Positions 9,601 to 17,712 of a stretch of 64,000 nt of DNA are shown piece after piece; positions within the stretch are counted from its first letter, which is position 1, and the number at the start of each line of letters is the position of its first letter. The notes beneath the pieces are model-generated. The model had not been told where the DNA came from. It searched no databases and worked only from the letters and a program-made list of their open reading frames with translations. Where the stretch lies: positions 1 through 64,000 of the forward strand of contig CAIUHP010000107.1 in assembly GCA_903899015.1 (NCBI GenBank), in the 5' to 3' direction. Origin of the DNA: an uncultured Armatimonadota bacterium (GTDB lineage: Bacteria; Armatimonadota; Fimbriimonadia; Fimbriimonadales; Fimbriimonadaceae). The position numbers were made by a program, and so were the translations under genes.

Positions 9601-10058
9601 GAGCGTGCCTCAAATAGCAGTCTCCCAACCTCGCCGCCTTCACTGAGCAAGCTTTCACTTTCGCTTGCGATGCGGTCAAAGTTAAGACAGAAGAGCGCTT
9701 CAAACCCGGCCTGTCCAATTCCGCACAGGCATTGAGTCAGGAACTCGTCGGGTACCTGCTTCTCATCCCGACCTAAGACCGTGTTCTTGCTTCCTTTACG
9801 ACGGTAGAAGGTTTTATTGGAACCATCCGCCATCTCGATCTCGGCGCCGATTAAGAGTTGGTTGTTAGGGTGAAGAAAGTTGTCCTTGGTCCTGTTATCG
9901 ATGCCAAAGCAGAAGCTTTCGATGGCTCGAAGGGTGGTACTTTTTCCAGCTTCGTTTTGGCCCAGAACGATGTTTACCTTCGCTGGACCCTCTCCAAATT
10001 CCAGGCGGCGATCGGTAAAGCTGCCGAACGCTTTTAAGTGGAGCGAGCGAAATCTCAT
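6633..10058 (-). CDS. YhaN-like AAA ATPase with long coiled coils (SbcC/Rad50-type)
   Basis: A 1141-residue protein with the SMC/Rad50 layout: an N-terminal ATPase half with Walker A GQNEAGKST at 33-41, a long region of heptad-rich coiled coil (about 190-990), and a C-terminal half with an LSSATRMGLYIALR signature, Walker B FIADDILMDFD (about 1083-1093) and an H-loop in FLTHHAH. It matches the AAA_27/YhaN group more than classical SbcC. Its start overlaps the stop of the upstream metallophosphoesterase gene by 4 bases, the arrangement of yhaO-yhaN and sbcD-sbcC. The pair should form a nuclease complex that processes DNA ends or hairpins in the cytoplasm. Confidence 0.9.
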   Translation of the reverse strand: MRFRSLHLKAFGSFTDRRLEFGEGPAKVNIVLGQNEAGKSTTLRAIESFCFGIDNRTKDNFLHPNNQLLIGAEIEMADGSNKTFYRRKGSKNTVLGRDEKQVPDEFLTQCLCGIGQAGFEALFCLNFDRIASESESLLSEGGEVGRLLFEARSDLNLKPILAELQDRSQKLFKGTAKASSVIDVALRNYDKARKDSRSGDIAEYLQQEKNLKRLTEEAEDARKNFDNLTRDQKRLSRIQSAFVPVIQRKSILVQLHNLGEVIPLPDSFGSDVETFLKQYRQSTTQIAFQKDELARWEGELENLPSEDPILNWDEQIRWLNEQVGDITRMWKDLPDEEEKIRKFTELKNQEIARFWKTLDAAPKSESLSDREKSRIRELQQVGTGIRSKISTYEGQIEDLKTRILELNNRLSRLPEPEIQEGFGRVIQDAKALGDIDRDIRQLELEIQASQARSNDLLKRLALTAYSLEQVVELDVPLLATIHRFDITLAKQAETIERIENRIQADKVDRAQAMEDLTALNLAGAVPTEAELLEARKIRDELWSQMRTNPNGLLRDPYEESVQNADALADRLRREAERSSQRARLEAILLTTDNSLASNEGELQLAKATLDTSASEWNCLWAESGVSVLTPKEMIEWHVHFDTLRNEIQKLFGMQKNLAVLTDRRQTVLTAIHAVVATKGDQLSSALAHAEDAFQVSNGQRKARNDDSNNLQSESNRLTALENDLNQEQDRLNKWRLDWQVATAPLQLGADLNESEANQALEILEKASQHEAAGNSAQKRAAGMVTSIGIFEHHLKEVAQSLNYQSELNSVAQTRHLVERLESAKSHQRNRLQLNTELNRVKREMNQADQERRSAQARLESLCAIAGCRNDEELVPAQQRYEEYVRLRKQLEDVNSNIQALSGNLSVEDFVAEVEAADPDDISVRIEWSQRDLDQSSSNLDDLNQKIGEARRVLDDSETTGTLLNARILAEGELAKARSAVRPYLVYSLAEGLVAAQVEEYRKANQGPLLEKAGSIFSIITGGSFLSLTSDLNDKDDQVLQAVRSNGEKVLVEGLSSATRMGLYIALRIACLHHHAETRECLPFIADDILMDFDNDRAECAFEVLGDLAQKTQVIFLTHHAHLAAIGTRVLGDRACLINLSR

Positions 10059-11323
10059 CGCTTTGCCTCGGAATCGATAATCGCCAAAATGGCTTGTTCA
10101 ATGTCCGGCATGAGGTTCCTAACATATTCAGGATCGTCCAGCCCAAGTTCCTTGAGTAGATCCGCATTGCTCGCTTTGATTCGATTGATAAGTGGCAGCG
10201 CTTTGGCTTCGTAGAGCTGGTTGATGTTGTCGTCAGCTTGACCACGGATGGCATCAATCAAACCGAGAACGGAGCCACCCTCCTCCAATTCCGATTCCAA
10301 AAGTGGCGTACGTGTTTCGACCTGGATCTCTTCGAGCCAAACGCCATCTAATGTCGCTTGCGTTCGTTCTCGTAGGCTATCCACGAAACTTGAGAGGTCT
10401 CGGTGGATCTCCAAGCTGACGGGAGTCGTTCCGACGATTTTGATGCGGGTTGCTAAGAGACAATCTCCCACCATCCCTGCGCGTTGAGCTATTTCTGCGA
10501 TGAGAAAGTCTAATGCCTCTTCTTTTGAGCGAGTGAGAGAGATATCAATTTCAAGGATGTCCCATCGGACTACATCCAGAACGATGTGCTCAAAGCCAAC
10601 AATCTGGCTGGCGCTAACGGTGACGAGTGAGCAACCTTTTCCTTCCGGCGCTGGCTCCCTCACGTGGCGACCTTGCAAGTTGCCTGAAAACACGATATGC
10701 GGATGTTCGTGGATGACTTCGCGTTTGTGGATATGCCCTAGCGCCCAGTAATCGTAGCCCTTTCGAACGAGGTCGTTTGGATTACAAGGTGCATAGCGAT
10801 CGTGGCCCTCACGACCGGTGGCACTCGTATGCAAAATGCCAATATTGAACATTCCAGGAACGGGAGCAGCGTAGCCAAGCGAGAGATCTTCATTCACCTC
10901 GGCCCGGGAATAACTCTGACCATGGATCGCAACCTGCAATTCAGGGAGGGTGTGAGTTGCGGGTTTCGCGTGTGGAAATGTTGTGACGGAAGGGATGATC
11001 ATCTCGCGGCTGATGACACTGGCTGCGTCGTGATTTCCTTTGATCAAAAAGACCGGAATCGGCGGATCTGCGGCCGCAAGACGATTCATTTGCCGAAGGA
11101 AGAAACGCCCTGTTTCAGCTGATTTCCAGTCTCCATCGTATACGTCGCCAGCGATGATCAGAAACGCCACTTTCTCTTCAAGGCAGAAGTTCACGAGATT
11201 CGTTAATGCAATTCGAGTCGCTCCCCGGATGGTTTCCACCGGAGCTTCGTCGTGACTTTCCAAGCCAAGAAGGGGGCTATCAAGATGGATGTCGGCGGCA
11301 TGAACGAATCGAAAGTCTGCCAT
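10055..11323 (-). CDS. DNA repair exonuclease, metallophosphoesterase (YhaO/SbcD/Mre11-like)
   Basis: A 422-residue protein with the full calcineurin-like phosphoesterase motif set: HAADIHLD (Asp11, His13), IIAGDVYD (Asp60), KGNHD (95-99), an ILHTSATGREGHD segment and GHIHKRE. These residues bind two Mn ions in Mre11/SbcD nucleases. The C-terminal third, after about residue 280, is helical and acidic and probably contacts the partner ATPase. It is translationally coupled to the YhaN-like gene (4-base overlap). The 79-base gap to the divergent gene at 11403 must contain its promoter; no clear -35/-10 pair stands out. Confidence 0.92.
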   Translation of the reverse strand: MADFRFVHAADIHLDSPLLGLESHDEAPVETIRGATRIALTNLVNFCLEEKVAFLIIAGDVYDGDWKSAETGRFFLRQMNRLAAADPPIPVFLIKGNHDAASVISREMIIPSVTTFPHAKPATHTLPELQVAIHGQSYSRAEVNEDLSLGYAAPVPGMFNIGILHTSATGREGHDRYAPCNPNDLVRKGYDYWALGHIHKREVIHEHPHIVFSGNLQGRHVREPAPEGKGCSLVTVSASQIVGFEHIVLDVVRWDILEIDISLTRSKEEALDFLIAEIAQRAGMVGDCLLATRIKIVGTTPVSLEIHRDLSSFVDSLRERTQATLDGVWLEEIQVETRTPLLESELEEGGSVLGLIDAIRGQADDNINQLYEAKALPLINRIKASNADLLKELGLDDPEYVRNLMPDIEQAILAIIDSEAKR

Positions 11324-11402
11324 GAGTAAAAAGAGTTTGGAGTCGGAGTGAAAAAGAGTGAAAATGTAAGAACGAAGTTAAGAGTTTACGTCACTCACAC
11401 TC

Positions 11403-13259
11403 ATGATGGACCACGGTAACAGTCATAAGAAGTTAGTTAGGGCACGATTTATCGTTCCTATCGCCTTGTGCGGAGCGGCTTGGGGGGTGTATGGATTTGG
11501 CCAGCTTCATTCCACCAAAACTTACACCGGTGGCGAATTGGAGGGATTGCATATCGTCGATTCTGACAAGGACGGTGTCGCCACAACTTCGAGCGGTCTA
11601 TCGGTCCGATTCTTGGGCGTGAGCAATGGAACATCGGATGCTTGGGAGCATTGGTGGAAGCTAGACGGTGGCCCACTTGACGAGAATCCATTTCCTTACG
11701 CACCTCAAAACGGAGATCAGCCCCCCGTTATAAACGGTAATTTCCGGGGCATCTCTTTTCAGGTCAGCGCAAAGAGCCCCATTAATGTGTCGTACGTTGG
11801 GTTTATTCCTGGGACTCCCTGGCACGTTTTGGAGCCCGGCGAACAATTACACAACTGGGACGCTCCGCAGACTTTTGAACTCAACCATTACAATACGGTT
11901 CACAAAGCGACGTTTTTCGCAGACGACATATCGGCTAACCAATTTCTCATTGGTTTTGCGGCTGGAGAGTGGAAGAACATTGATATCGTGCCCAACAAAC
12001 TGTCGTTGGCAACAAAGAAAGGCGATGTTCTAGCCAAAGGTAATTGGGGCGTTGCTAATGTTGTTCGAGTTCCATCGGATGACAGATTTGTTACGAGTGC
12101 GAAATCGATTCAGCCTGGAATCTCAGTCACGCTTGATCCGCCGAAAGGATTGCTGACCCAAGAACTGAGAATCGTCCCGATAGATGAAAAGGGCAAGGAA
12201 TTGCCGATCTTCTCCCGGCAGAATCAGGCTTTTATTCCCAATATGATGCCAGTGAAGCCGGTACGGTTTGAAATTCAAGCTCGACCTTACGAATATATTC
12301 GATACAAAGACCTTCACCTCGATCCCGACAAGAAGTTGTGGGAAAACATCGCTTGGGGGCCAAATCAGCCTACTAAGAAAATTGAAATCAACGGACTAAG
12401 TGCGGAATTGGTCGCCTTTGCAAGCACGATGCCCGGAAATCAGGAATGGAACAAGCTTCAATATGTTCAGAAGAACCTCTTCACCATTGACGGACATATT
12501 TGGCGGGGGCATCCGACAGAACTAGAAGGGGCTGTTGGACCGAGGTCTGAGATGGAAACGGTCATTGACCCTGTTACTCGCCAAATGCGTCATGGCCATG
12601 AACTCCCCAAGCCCTGGTTTGCAGTGGTCAAGTTTTTGGGAGTTTCGAAAAACGAACCCAAAACCGAAGGCCAATTAGAATTGTACGGATCTGATTTCGA
12701 CAGGCCGGGTGAGGGACTTCACCTTGATTGGAATCAGACCCCCATGTTTTGGAACGAATATGGCCAAGTTCGACCGATTCCGGAAACGATGTGGATTTCA
12801 TTTGCAATGAAGCCGGAGGCAAAATTCGCTCAGCTGAAAATGGAAGTTGCAACCGGTCCGTGGGTGAAGGCAGTGGAATTTGCTCCTGATCCTAATGAAA
12901 TTAAGCCAATGGGGCCCGAATATCGTCAGTACACGCTTGAGCTAAATTCGAAGGTTCACGTCCAATATCTCATGCCGGGTAACAAAAGGGTTGATCGCGT
13001 TTGCGACCAGACCGATCTCGACGGCAAGCAGAAGAGGATTTTTGCGCGCCTGAAATCTGGAACGAGGATTCCACTCGCGATTACCGCTTATCACCAGTAC
13101 GGCGCAAGTAAGTCACTGAGTCCAAGTTACGACCTCGATCGAGATGTGACCACAACTGAAGGGGATGTGATCGCTCTCACCGATATCGCTGCGTTCGAAG
13201 TAGAGACGCGAGATATCAAGACGGAGTATCTGGTTTTCGCGGTTCCAACCAAGGAATAG
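11403..13259 (+). CDS. Secreted or membrane-anchored protein of unknown function
   Basis: I do not recognise this 618-residue protein. A hydrophobic segment at residues about 17-36 (FIVPIALCGAAWGVYGFGQL) after a basic N-terminus is a signal peptide or anchor. The rest is soluble, rich in beta-prone stretches, Trp and Pro, with no cysteine-rich, repeat or catalytic motif that I can name. Near residues 40-60 it has ELEGLHIVDSDKDGVATTS, which could bind calcium but is not a full EF-hand loop. It stands alone between the divergent nuclease operon and a convergent acetyltransferase whose stop is 3 bases away. Two ATG codons are adjacent at the start; the first is used here. Confidence 0.75.
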   Translation: MMDHGNSHKKLVRARFIVPIALCGAAWGVYGFGQLHSTKTYTGGELEGLHIVDSDKDGVATTSSGLSVRFLGVSNGTSDAWEHWWKLDGGPLDENPFPYAPQNGDQPPVINGNFRGISFQVSAKSPINVSYVGFIPGTPWHVLEPGEQLHNWDAPQTFELNHYNTVHKATFFADDISANQFLIGFAAGEWKNIDIVPNKLSLATKKGDVLAKGNWGVANVVRVPSDDRFVTSAKSIQPGISVTLDPPKGLLTQELRIVPIDEKGKELPIFSRQNQAFIPNMMPVKPVRFEIQARPYEYIRYKDLHLDPDKKLWENIAWGPNQPTKKIEINGLSAELVAFASTMPGNQEWNKLQYVQKNLFTIDGHIWRGHPTELEGAVGPRSEMETVIDPVTRQMRHGHELPKPWFAVVKFLGVSKNEPKTEGQLELYGSDFDRPGEGLHLDWNQTPMFWNEYGQVRPIPETMWISFAMKPEAKFAQLKMEVATGPWVKAVEFAPDPNEIKPMGPEYRQYTLELNSKVHVQYLMPGNKRVDRVCDQTDLDGKQKRIFARLKSGTRIPLAITAYHQYGASKSLSPSYDLDRDVTTTEGDVIALTDIAAFEVETRDIKTEYLVFAVPTKE

Positions 13260-13262
13260 GCT

Positions 13263-13871
13263 CTATTTGCGAAGCGGCTTAGGATGTTTCTTGATTTCGT
13301 CGGCCCACTCCGACGGAATCATACTGAACATCAGGGTGTCATGGAGGTTGCCATAGGCATCCTGAATTCCGTTTCGAAGTCTTCCTTCGTAATAGAATCC
13401 CGCTCGCTTTGCTACCGCCGCACTGCGTTCGTTCGCAGCTGCGCAACGAATGAACACTCGATTGGCTTCGAGTAGCTCGAAAGCCAATTGAGTGAGTAGC
13501 TTCACCGTATCCGTGACGTGGCCCTTTCCTTCGGCTGACTTACGAATCCAGTATCCAATCTCGAATGATCGGATGTTCCAATCAATACGGTGTAGACCAC
13601 TGCCACCGATGTAACGGCCAGTTTCCTTTTCGAAAATCCCAACGCCCAGATCCTCTCGAAGTTCCCATCGGGCACGAAAGGTGCGCACAAGCTTTTCCGA
13701 ATCTTCGGACGATTGATGTCCAGGCCCCCAAGGCATCCAAGGCAGAATGTGCTCGCGCGATTCATCGACTGCTTCAAACAAGGCGACACCGTCTCCCGCA
13801 CGATAAGGTCGCACAACTGTGCGGTCCGTGGACATTTCCTCGGGCAGATCAATGAGGATAGGAGTGAGCAT
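13263..13871 (-). CDS. GNAT N-acetyltransferase, RimJ/RimL type
   Basis: About 202 residues from the start chosen here, which has TAAGGCG just upstream. An in-frame ATG at 13910 would add 13 residues but has no ribosome-binding site. Features of the RimJ/RimL class are TDRTVVRPYRAGDGVALFEA at the N-terminus, GIFEKETGRYIGGSGLHRID for the central strands, FEIGYWIRKSAEGKGHVTDT as the acetyl-CoA pyrophosphate loop, and NRVFIRCAAANERSAAVAKRAGF as the C-terminal motif. Such cytosolic enzymes acetylate protein N-termini or small molecules; the substrate cannot be told. It converges on the unknown secreted gene with only 3 bases between the stops. Confidence 0.9.
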   Translation of the reverse strand: MLTPILIDLPEEMSTDRTVVRPYRAGDGVALFEAVDESREHILPWMPWGPGHQSSEDSEKLVRTFRARWELREDLGVGIFEKETGRYIGGSGLHRIDWNIRSFEIGYWIRKSAEGKGHVTDTVKLLTQLAFELLEANRVFIRCAAANERSAAVAKRAGFYYEGRLRNGIQDAYGNLHDTLMFSMIPSEWADEIKKHPKPLRK

Positions 13872-13939
13872 CGCCTTAATTGTATCGTTACCTGCCAAGC
13901 TTACATGCACTCAATCGGATAGGATTTGAACCGTATTTG

Positions 13940-14623
13940 CTAGCCGAACGAGAACACCCATTTTGCTTGAAGGCTTTTCACCGTTCGCTGCGCATTGGGA
14001 TCGCCAAGAATAAAGAAGAATTCCGTCCCTTTACCACCGGAGTTGTGATAGAAAAGGTAGGCATTCAGGTCTGAATTCTGTGAAACAATACGCCCTCCAA
14101 ACGACTTCGTGGGAGACAATTCGTAGTTCATGGTGAGAACGTGTTGCTGAGCAAGCCCTTGTCGATTCTGCAAATATCCGCCATACGATAGGTCCAGCTT
14201 TTTCAGCATTCTTAAGGTGAAGACGGGCCCGATAGACGTAGATCGCTCTCCCCCGAGTTCCCCCGTCGTGACCTGAAATCCAAGTTGATGGAACCTATTT
14301 GAGACACCGCTAATCACGTTTAACCCGATGGTGTTGTCTCGCACACCCTTGTACTTGAGGTCGATGTAATCTAACTCGAGGTGCCAGTCTGATCGAGTTT
14401 CAAGCGAATAGCTTGTCTGAATTCCCCCAAAGTAGGGCGTGCCATCCATCTGTTTCCAGTCCAATCCGACGAGCGTTAACTCCGTGCTTCGAAACATCCC
14501 TTTTCTCCACGAGGCGCTCCAATCTTCCACGTTCACAAATCCTTTGTAGCCTGAGAACGGGATGTAGCCATCTGGAGTGAGAAAGTTATTCGAAACATCC
14601 GAGAATTGAAGGAGGCTCGTCAA
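13940..14623 (-). CDS. C-terminal part of a DUF5916/CBM9 protein, separated by a frameshift
   Basis: This frame continues the protein encoded at 14620-15960. The coding sense runs upstream of the listed TTG start: the frame reads ANVVSTYYADKFLTSLLQFS through the region where the other frame ends in a short unrelated tail. The 227 residues are rich in alternating hydrophobic/polar strands (SYSLETRSDWHLELDYIDLKY is split here as many short strands), as expected for an outer-membrane beta-barrel, and end in a Phe-containing WVFSFG. One extra base in the G7 run at 14661-14667 would join both parts into one protein of about 673 residues. Independent translation from the TTG is unlikely to give a functional protein. 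Confidence 0.6.
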   Translation of the reverse strand: MTSLLQFSDVSNNFLTPDGYIPFSGYKGFVNVEDWSASWRKGMFRSTELTLVGLDWKQMDGTPYFGGIQTSYSLETRSDWHLELDYIDLKYKGVRDNTIGLNVISGVSNRFHQLGFQVTTGELGGERSTSIGPVFTLRMLKKLDLSYGGYLQNRQGLAQQHVLTMNYELSPTKSFGGRIVSQNSDLNAYLFYHNSGGKGTEFFFILGDPNAQRTVKSLQAKWVFSFG

Positions 14624-15960
14624 GAACTTATCTGCGTAATAGGTGCTGACAACATTCGCGCCCCCCCGGCTCCCGGTCCAGAAGAATGAGCATCGAGCGT
14701 TTCAAATGCGAGTTTGCCCCATCGTTGGTGATCGTCTAGCACTCCCACCGTGTTGTGGCCAGTCGGAGATTCCGTTTGGACCACCATCGCACCACCGCTC
14801 GAAGTCTCGGAGAAACTATGCTCAAATTTGCCAACAAAGTCATTTCTGCCTGAAAAGCTGTTGGTATCGAGCAACCCAATTGTGTCATTCGCAGCAAGCT
14901 TCCCGTAGACCTTGGCCCCTAGGTCAAAGGTGGGGATGCGATTCGCGTAGAAAAAGAGGCCAATGTCGTTGATGTTGGTTTGATTGTAAAAGTAATTTCC
15001 GCCTTCAAGAAAGAAGGGGCGGCGTTCAGGGATGGAACGCTGGGTGTGAGTGAACTGAATACTTTGAATGGCCCCTTCAACCGTTGAGAAGTCGGGATTG
15101 AAGCTACCGACGGCTGTAAGCTGAGGTGTGATAGTGTATCGAGCATCGACTCCAACCTTTGCCGATTCTTCATTGGGAGTTGCGCCCGTCAACAAATAGG
15201 GAAGGACGGATAGTTTTGGCTTGAAGGTCGCTTGCGGTACGAGAACCTGGTCCCAGATACCTTCTAATTCGATGAAGCCTTGAGTGGTCGTATTGCTCCA
15301 AATGGAATTGAGCTTGGTTCGATCTTGAAATCGCTGGAAATTAATCCCCATGGAGGTCTTTGATTTGTTCGCAGGGTAATTGAAGCTGGCCCAAGGAATT
15401 CGCATTTCGCAAGTCCAGCCGGTGTCAGTCTTTTTGACCGCGGCATCCCAGTCGCCTTTCCACTCTGCTTTACCACCCCGTCCACCCGCGAGGGCCGCCG
15501 AACGAGTTCCGATTGCATTCACTGAGAATTGGCTGATGTCGTTGCCCTGGTGGGTCAAGAACGGATCGAAATCAACTTCAACGTTGTCTTCCTTGTTCTG
15601 ATTGCCGTTGGAATTCTGCTGGAATTTCGTGTCTCGCACGGTTTCACGCCCCACAATTCCTTCGGGGTGAGAGTCGAGGCATTCAAACCCGATGTAGATG
15701 TTCTTCTCGTCATACAGCAAATAGGTCGTGGTTTGGTCCGCGACGAGTGAGCCGTTTTGAAGGTCAACAAAGCCGGCTGCTTTAGCTCCTGTTTTCCAGA
15801 TTGGATCTGATAAATCCCCGTGGAGAACGGGTGGACGATCTACTTTTACGGCCGCAATATGCCTCTTAGATGCCGGATTTTGTGCCAACGCAGGCAACGC
15901 TAAACCCAATGATGCTGCGGTAGCGATCGAGGTTGCGATAAAGAAATGTTTAGAAATCAA
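14620..15960 (-). CDS. CBM9-like / DUF5916 outer-membrane-associated protein, N-terminal part (frameshifted)
   Basis: 446 residues with a TTG start supported by AGGGAA upstream. A signal peptide covers residues 1-26 (ends LALPALA). Residues about 38-230 match a carbohydrate-binding-family-9-like domain (PPVLHGDLSDPIWKTG, YLLYDEKNIYIGFECLD, WTCEMRIPWASFNY). The DUF5916 region follows (FNPDFSTVEG, SIPERRPFFLEGGNYF). Proteins of this family sit in the outer envelope with a C-terminal barrel; their role is unproven, perhaps binding or uptake. The frame ends abruptly after a GPGAGGAR tail at the G7 run, and the homologous continuation is in another frame. This is a sequencing/assembly indel, a phase-variable tract or a true mutation. 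Confidence 0.75.
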   Translation of the reverse strand: MISKHFFIATSIATAASLGLALPALAQNPASKRHIAAVKVDRPPVLHGDLSDPIWKTGAKAAGFVDLQNGSLVADQTTTYLLYDEKNIYIGFECLDSHPEGIVGRETVRDTKFQQNSNGNQNKEDNVEVDFDPFLTHQGNDISQFSVNAIGTRSAALAGGRGGKAEWKGDWDAAVKKTDTGWTCEMRIPWASFNYPANKSKTSMGINFQRFQDRTKLNSIWSNTTTQGFIELEGIWDQVLVPQATFKPKLSVLPYLLTGATPNEESAKVGVDARYTITPQLTAVGSFNPDFSTVEGAIQSIQFTHTQRSIPERRPFFLEGGNYFYNQTNINDIGLFFYANRIPTFDLGAKVYGKLAANDTIGLLDTNSFSGRNDFVGKFEHSFSETSSGGAMVVQTESPTGHNTVGVLDDHQRWGKLAFETLDAHSSGPGAGGARMLSAPITQISS

Positions 15961-16073
15961 CGTGGTTCCCTGAAACTAATTAATGTTCCCGGGCCGATAC
16001 GTTGAATTTTTTAAAAGAGTTTCCTTTGAGCGAAAATCAAGGGACTTTTGTCGAACATCCCTTCAGAATTCAA

Positions 16074-17585
16074 TCATCGGGGAAGGAAAGCAACCCGAGA
16101 ACCGCCAAAATCGAAAACCATGGTAAAGGGCTCCATGAGGTCTTGCCCTATATTGCCCGCTAGGTACCGGTCGGCAAATGCTCCAGCCTTTGCAAGCGAG
16201 AAGGTTGCTTCGACTTTCTCAAAACGCTTTCCTCCAAGTTCGAACCAGGATAGATGCCCGACTCTCGCGTCAGTCGATCCTCCAACTCCGGCCATGCTCG
16301 CGGCCGTTGTTTCTCGATTCTCTAACAAGTGAAGGCTTTCGACAGTGGGAGAATGGAAAGTGACAGAGCCGTTTGCACCGGTATCCAACCGAAACCAGGC
16401 CTGATGGTCTCCCTCAAAGCTAGCTTGGATGGCAGGATTGCCGGAGCTGAAGAGGATCTTTGACCAGTTTCCAGACGGCAAGCGGTAGCCGTCAACGTTC
16501 TCCACTTGAACTGAAGGCTTGCTTAATTCCAGACGAACGATGTACCGGCGGAAGAAATCGAAGCCTACGATGCCTGAAATCTTGACTTTGAAGAACTCGC
16601 TAAGCTGATGAAGGTCGATTTCGATGAAAGTGATGCCCCTCATGGTCGCTGGTCCGAGGGTGAAGCGATCAGCCGTTCGAAAGGGTTCTTGTACGGTTCC
16701 GCCCACTCCAACGACCGCTTCCTTTCCTACCTTCGGAAGCTTGAGCGAATCAGCGGTCGCAGGATCGATGACCATTGATTCCGCACCACTATCGAGAATA
16801 AACCATCCCACGTCTTTTCCATTGACAAGGGGGTGGACTAAAACATGACCCGAAGCCGCTCGTTTTGTTTCGACAGCGGATGGTATCGAGCTATCGTATG
16901 TGTGATCGTTGGGGCTGCTTTGGGGTTCTAAGTAGATGCCCGGGTTTGACCGATCAGATTCGGTCACGCTTGTCACCTTGATCGTATCAGTAAGACCTTC
17001 ATTTGTGATTTTTGCCACACCCGGAAGCTTTTGATTTCCCGCTTCCTTCCAGTCTGAGAGCTCAACGACGGTCTTGCTTGAGGCGATTTCGAACTCAGCG
17101 GAGGTTGGTAGCCATGTCTTAGGATCTATCGTGACGTATTCGTCGAGGCCAGTACCACGAGGTTTGAAATGAATCCGGTAATGGGTCTGCGAAGGCTTTG
17201 GCCTTTCGAGCGTCGCATTCACGTGAGCGGTTGGATCGAGCCATCGGTTGGTCAATAGGAGTATGAGGGCTTGGACGCGATCGACATCTTCGAACGAGAG
17301 ATGTCTCGGGGCACCCGAGCGATCAATGAGCCAATAGGACTTGCCGTCCGAGCCAAATGTTTGTCCCAGCGGGCCGGTGATGGATTGGTAAAACGAACCT
17401 TCAGGCTGGAATTGGAAGACGTATTTTCCTGCTACGCCGTTGAAAACCGTCTCTCCGCGCAGAATGGTTTCGGACCATGGCTTTTGGTTGCTGACTTCCG
17501 TGAGGGCTTGTCGCACATTGGAAACGACATCCGGAATCGGTGTTAGCCCATGAGAGAGAAGCAAGGTGAACAGGATTGAAGTCAT
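16074..17585 (-). CDS. Secreted protein with two retropepsin-like aspartic protease halves
   Basis: A 503-residue protein with a short signal peptide (MTSILFTLLLSHG). Residues about 40-210 resemble a LolA-like or lipoprotein-carrier type beta sheet (VAGKYVFQFQPEGSFYQSI). Then two aspartic-protease half-sites follow: FILDSGAESM with Asp265, and FRLDTGANGSV with Asp401, each followed by a hydrophobic-hydrophobic-Gly segment (GIVGFDFF and NIGQDLM). Single-domain retropepsins dimerise; two halves in one chain could form one bilobal active site, as in pepsins. It is monocistronic, divergent from the PhyH/GH127 operon. The substrate is unknown. Confidence 0.8.
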   Translation of the reverse strand: MTSILFTLLLSHGLTPIPDVVSNVRQALTEVSNQKPWSETILRGETVFNGVAGKYVFQFQPEGSFYQSITGPLGQTFGSDGKSYWLIDRSGAPRHLSFEDVDRVQALILLLTNRWLDPTAHVNATLERPKPSQTHYRIHFKPRGTGLDEYVTIDPKTWLPTSAEFEIASSKTVVELSDWKEAGNQKLPGVAKITNEGLTDTIKVTSVTESDRSNPGIYLEPQSSPNDHTYDSSIPSAVETKRAASGHVLVHPLVNGKDVGWFILDSGAESMVIDPATADSLKLPKVGKEAVVGVGGTVQEPFRTADRFTLGPATMRGITFIEIDLHQLSEFFKVKISGIVGFDFFRRYIVRLELSKPSVQVENVDGYRLPSGNWSKILFSSGNPAIQASFEGDHQAWFRLDTGANGSVTFHSPTVESLHLLENRETTAASMAGVGGSTDARVGHLSWFELGGKRFEKVEATFSLAKAGAFADRYLAGNIGQDLMEPFTMVFDFGGSRVAFLPR

Positions 17586-17712
17586 TCCAACGGTTAACTA
17601 CGTTAAGCCTGAGCGAAAAGAAGCAATTCGATTCTCAACCCGGAGAAAAGGGCCCGATACACATCATCAAACCGTTCAAGTTCGGATGCGTCGGCTGTAA
17701 CATAGAACAGAG

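Noticed and set aside
13502-13852. Several open frames opposite or inside the acetyltransferase and other genes
   Set aside because: They lie wholly within well-supported genes in other frames and show no recognisable motifs or ribosome-binding sites.
17586-17712. Inverted repeat TTAAC-N3-GTTAA as an operator for the PhyH/GH127 operon
   Set aside because: The arms are only 5 bases and the pattern is common by chance; no matching regulator is adjacent.
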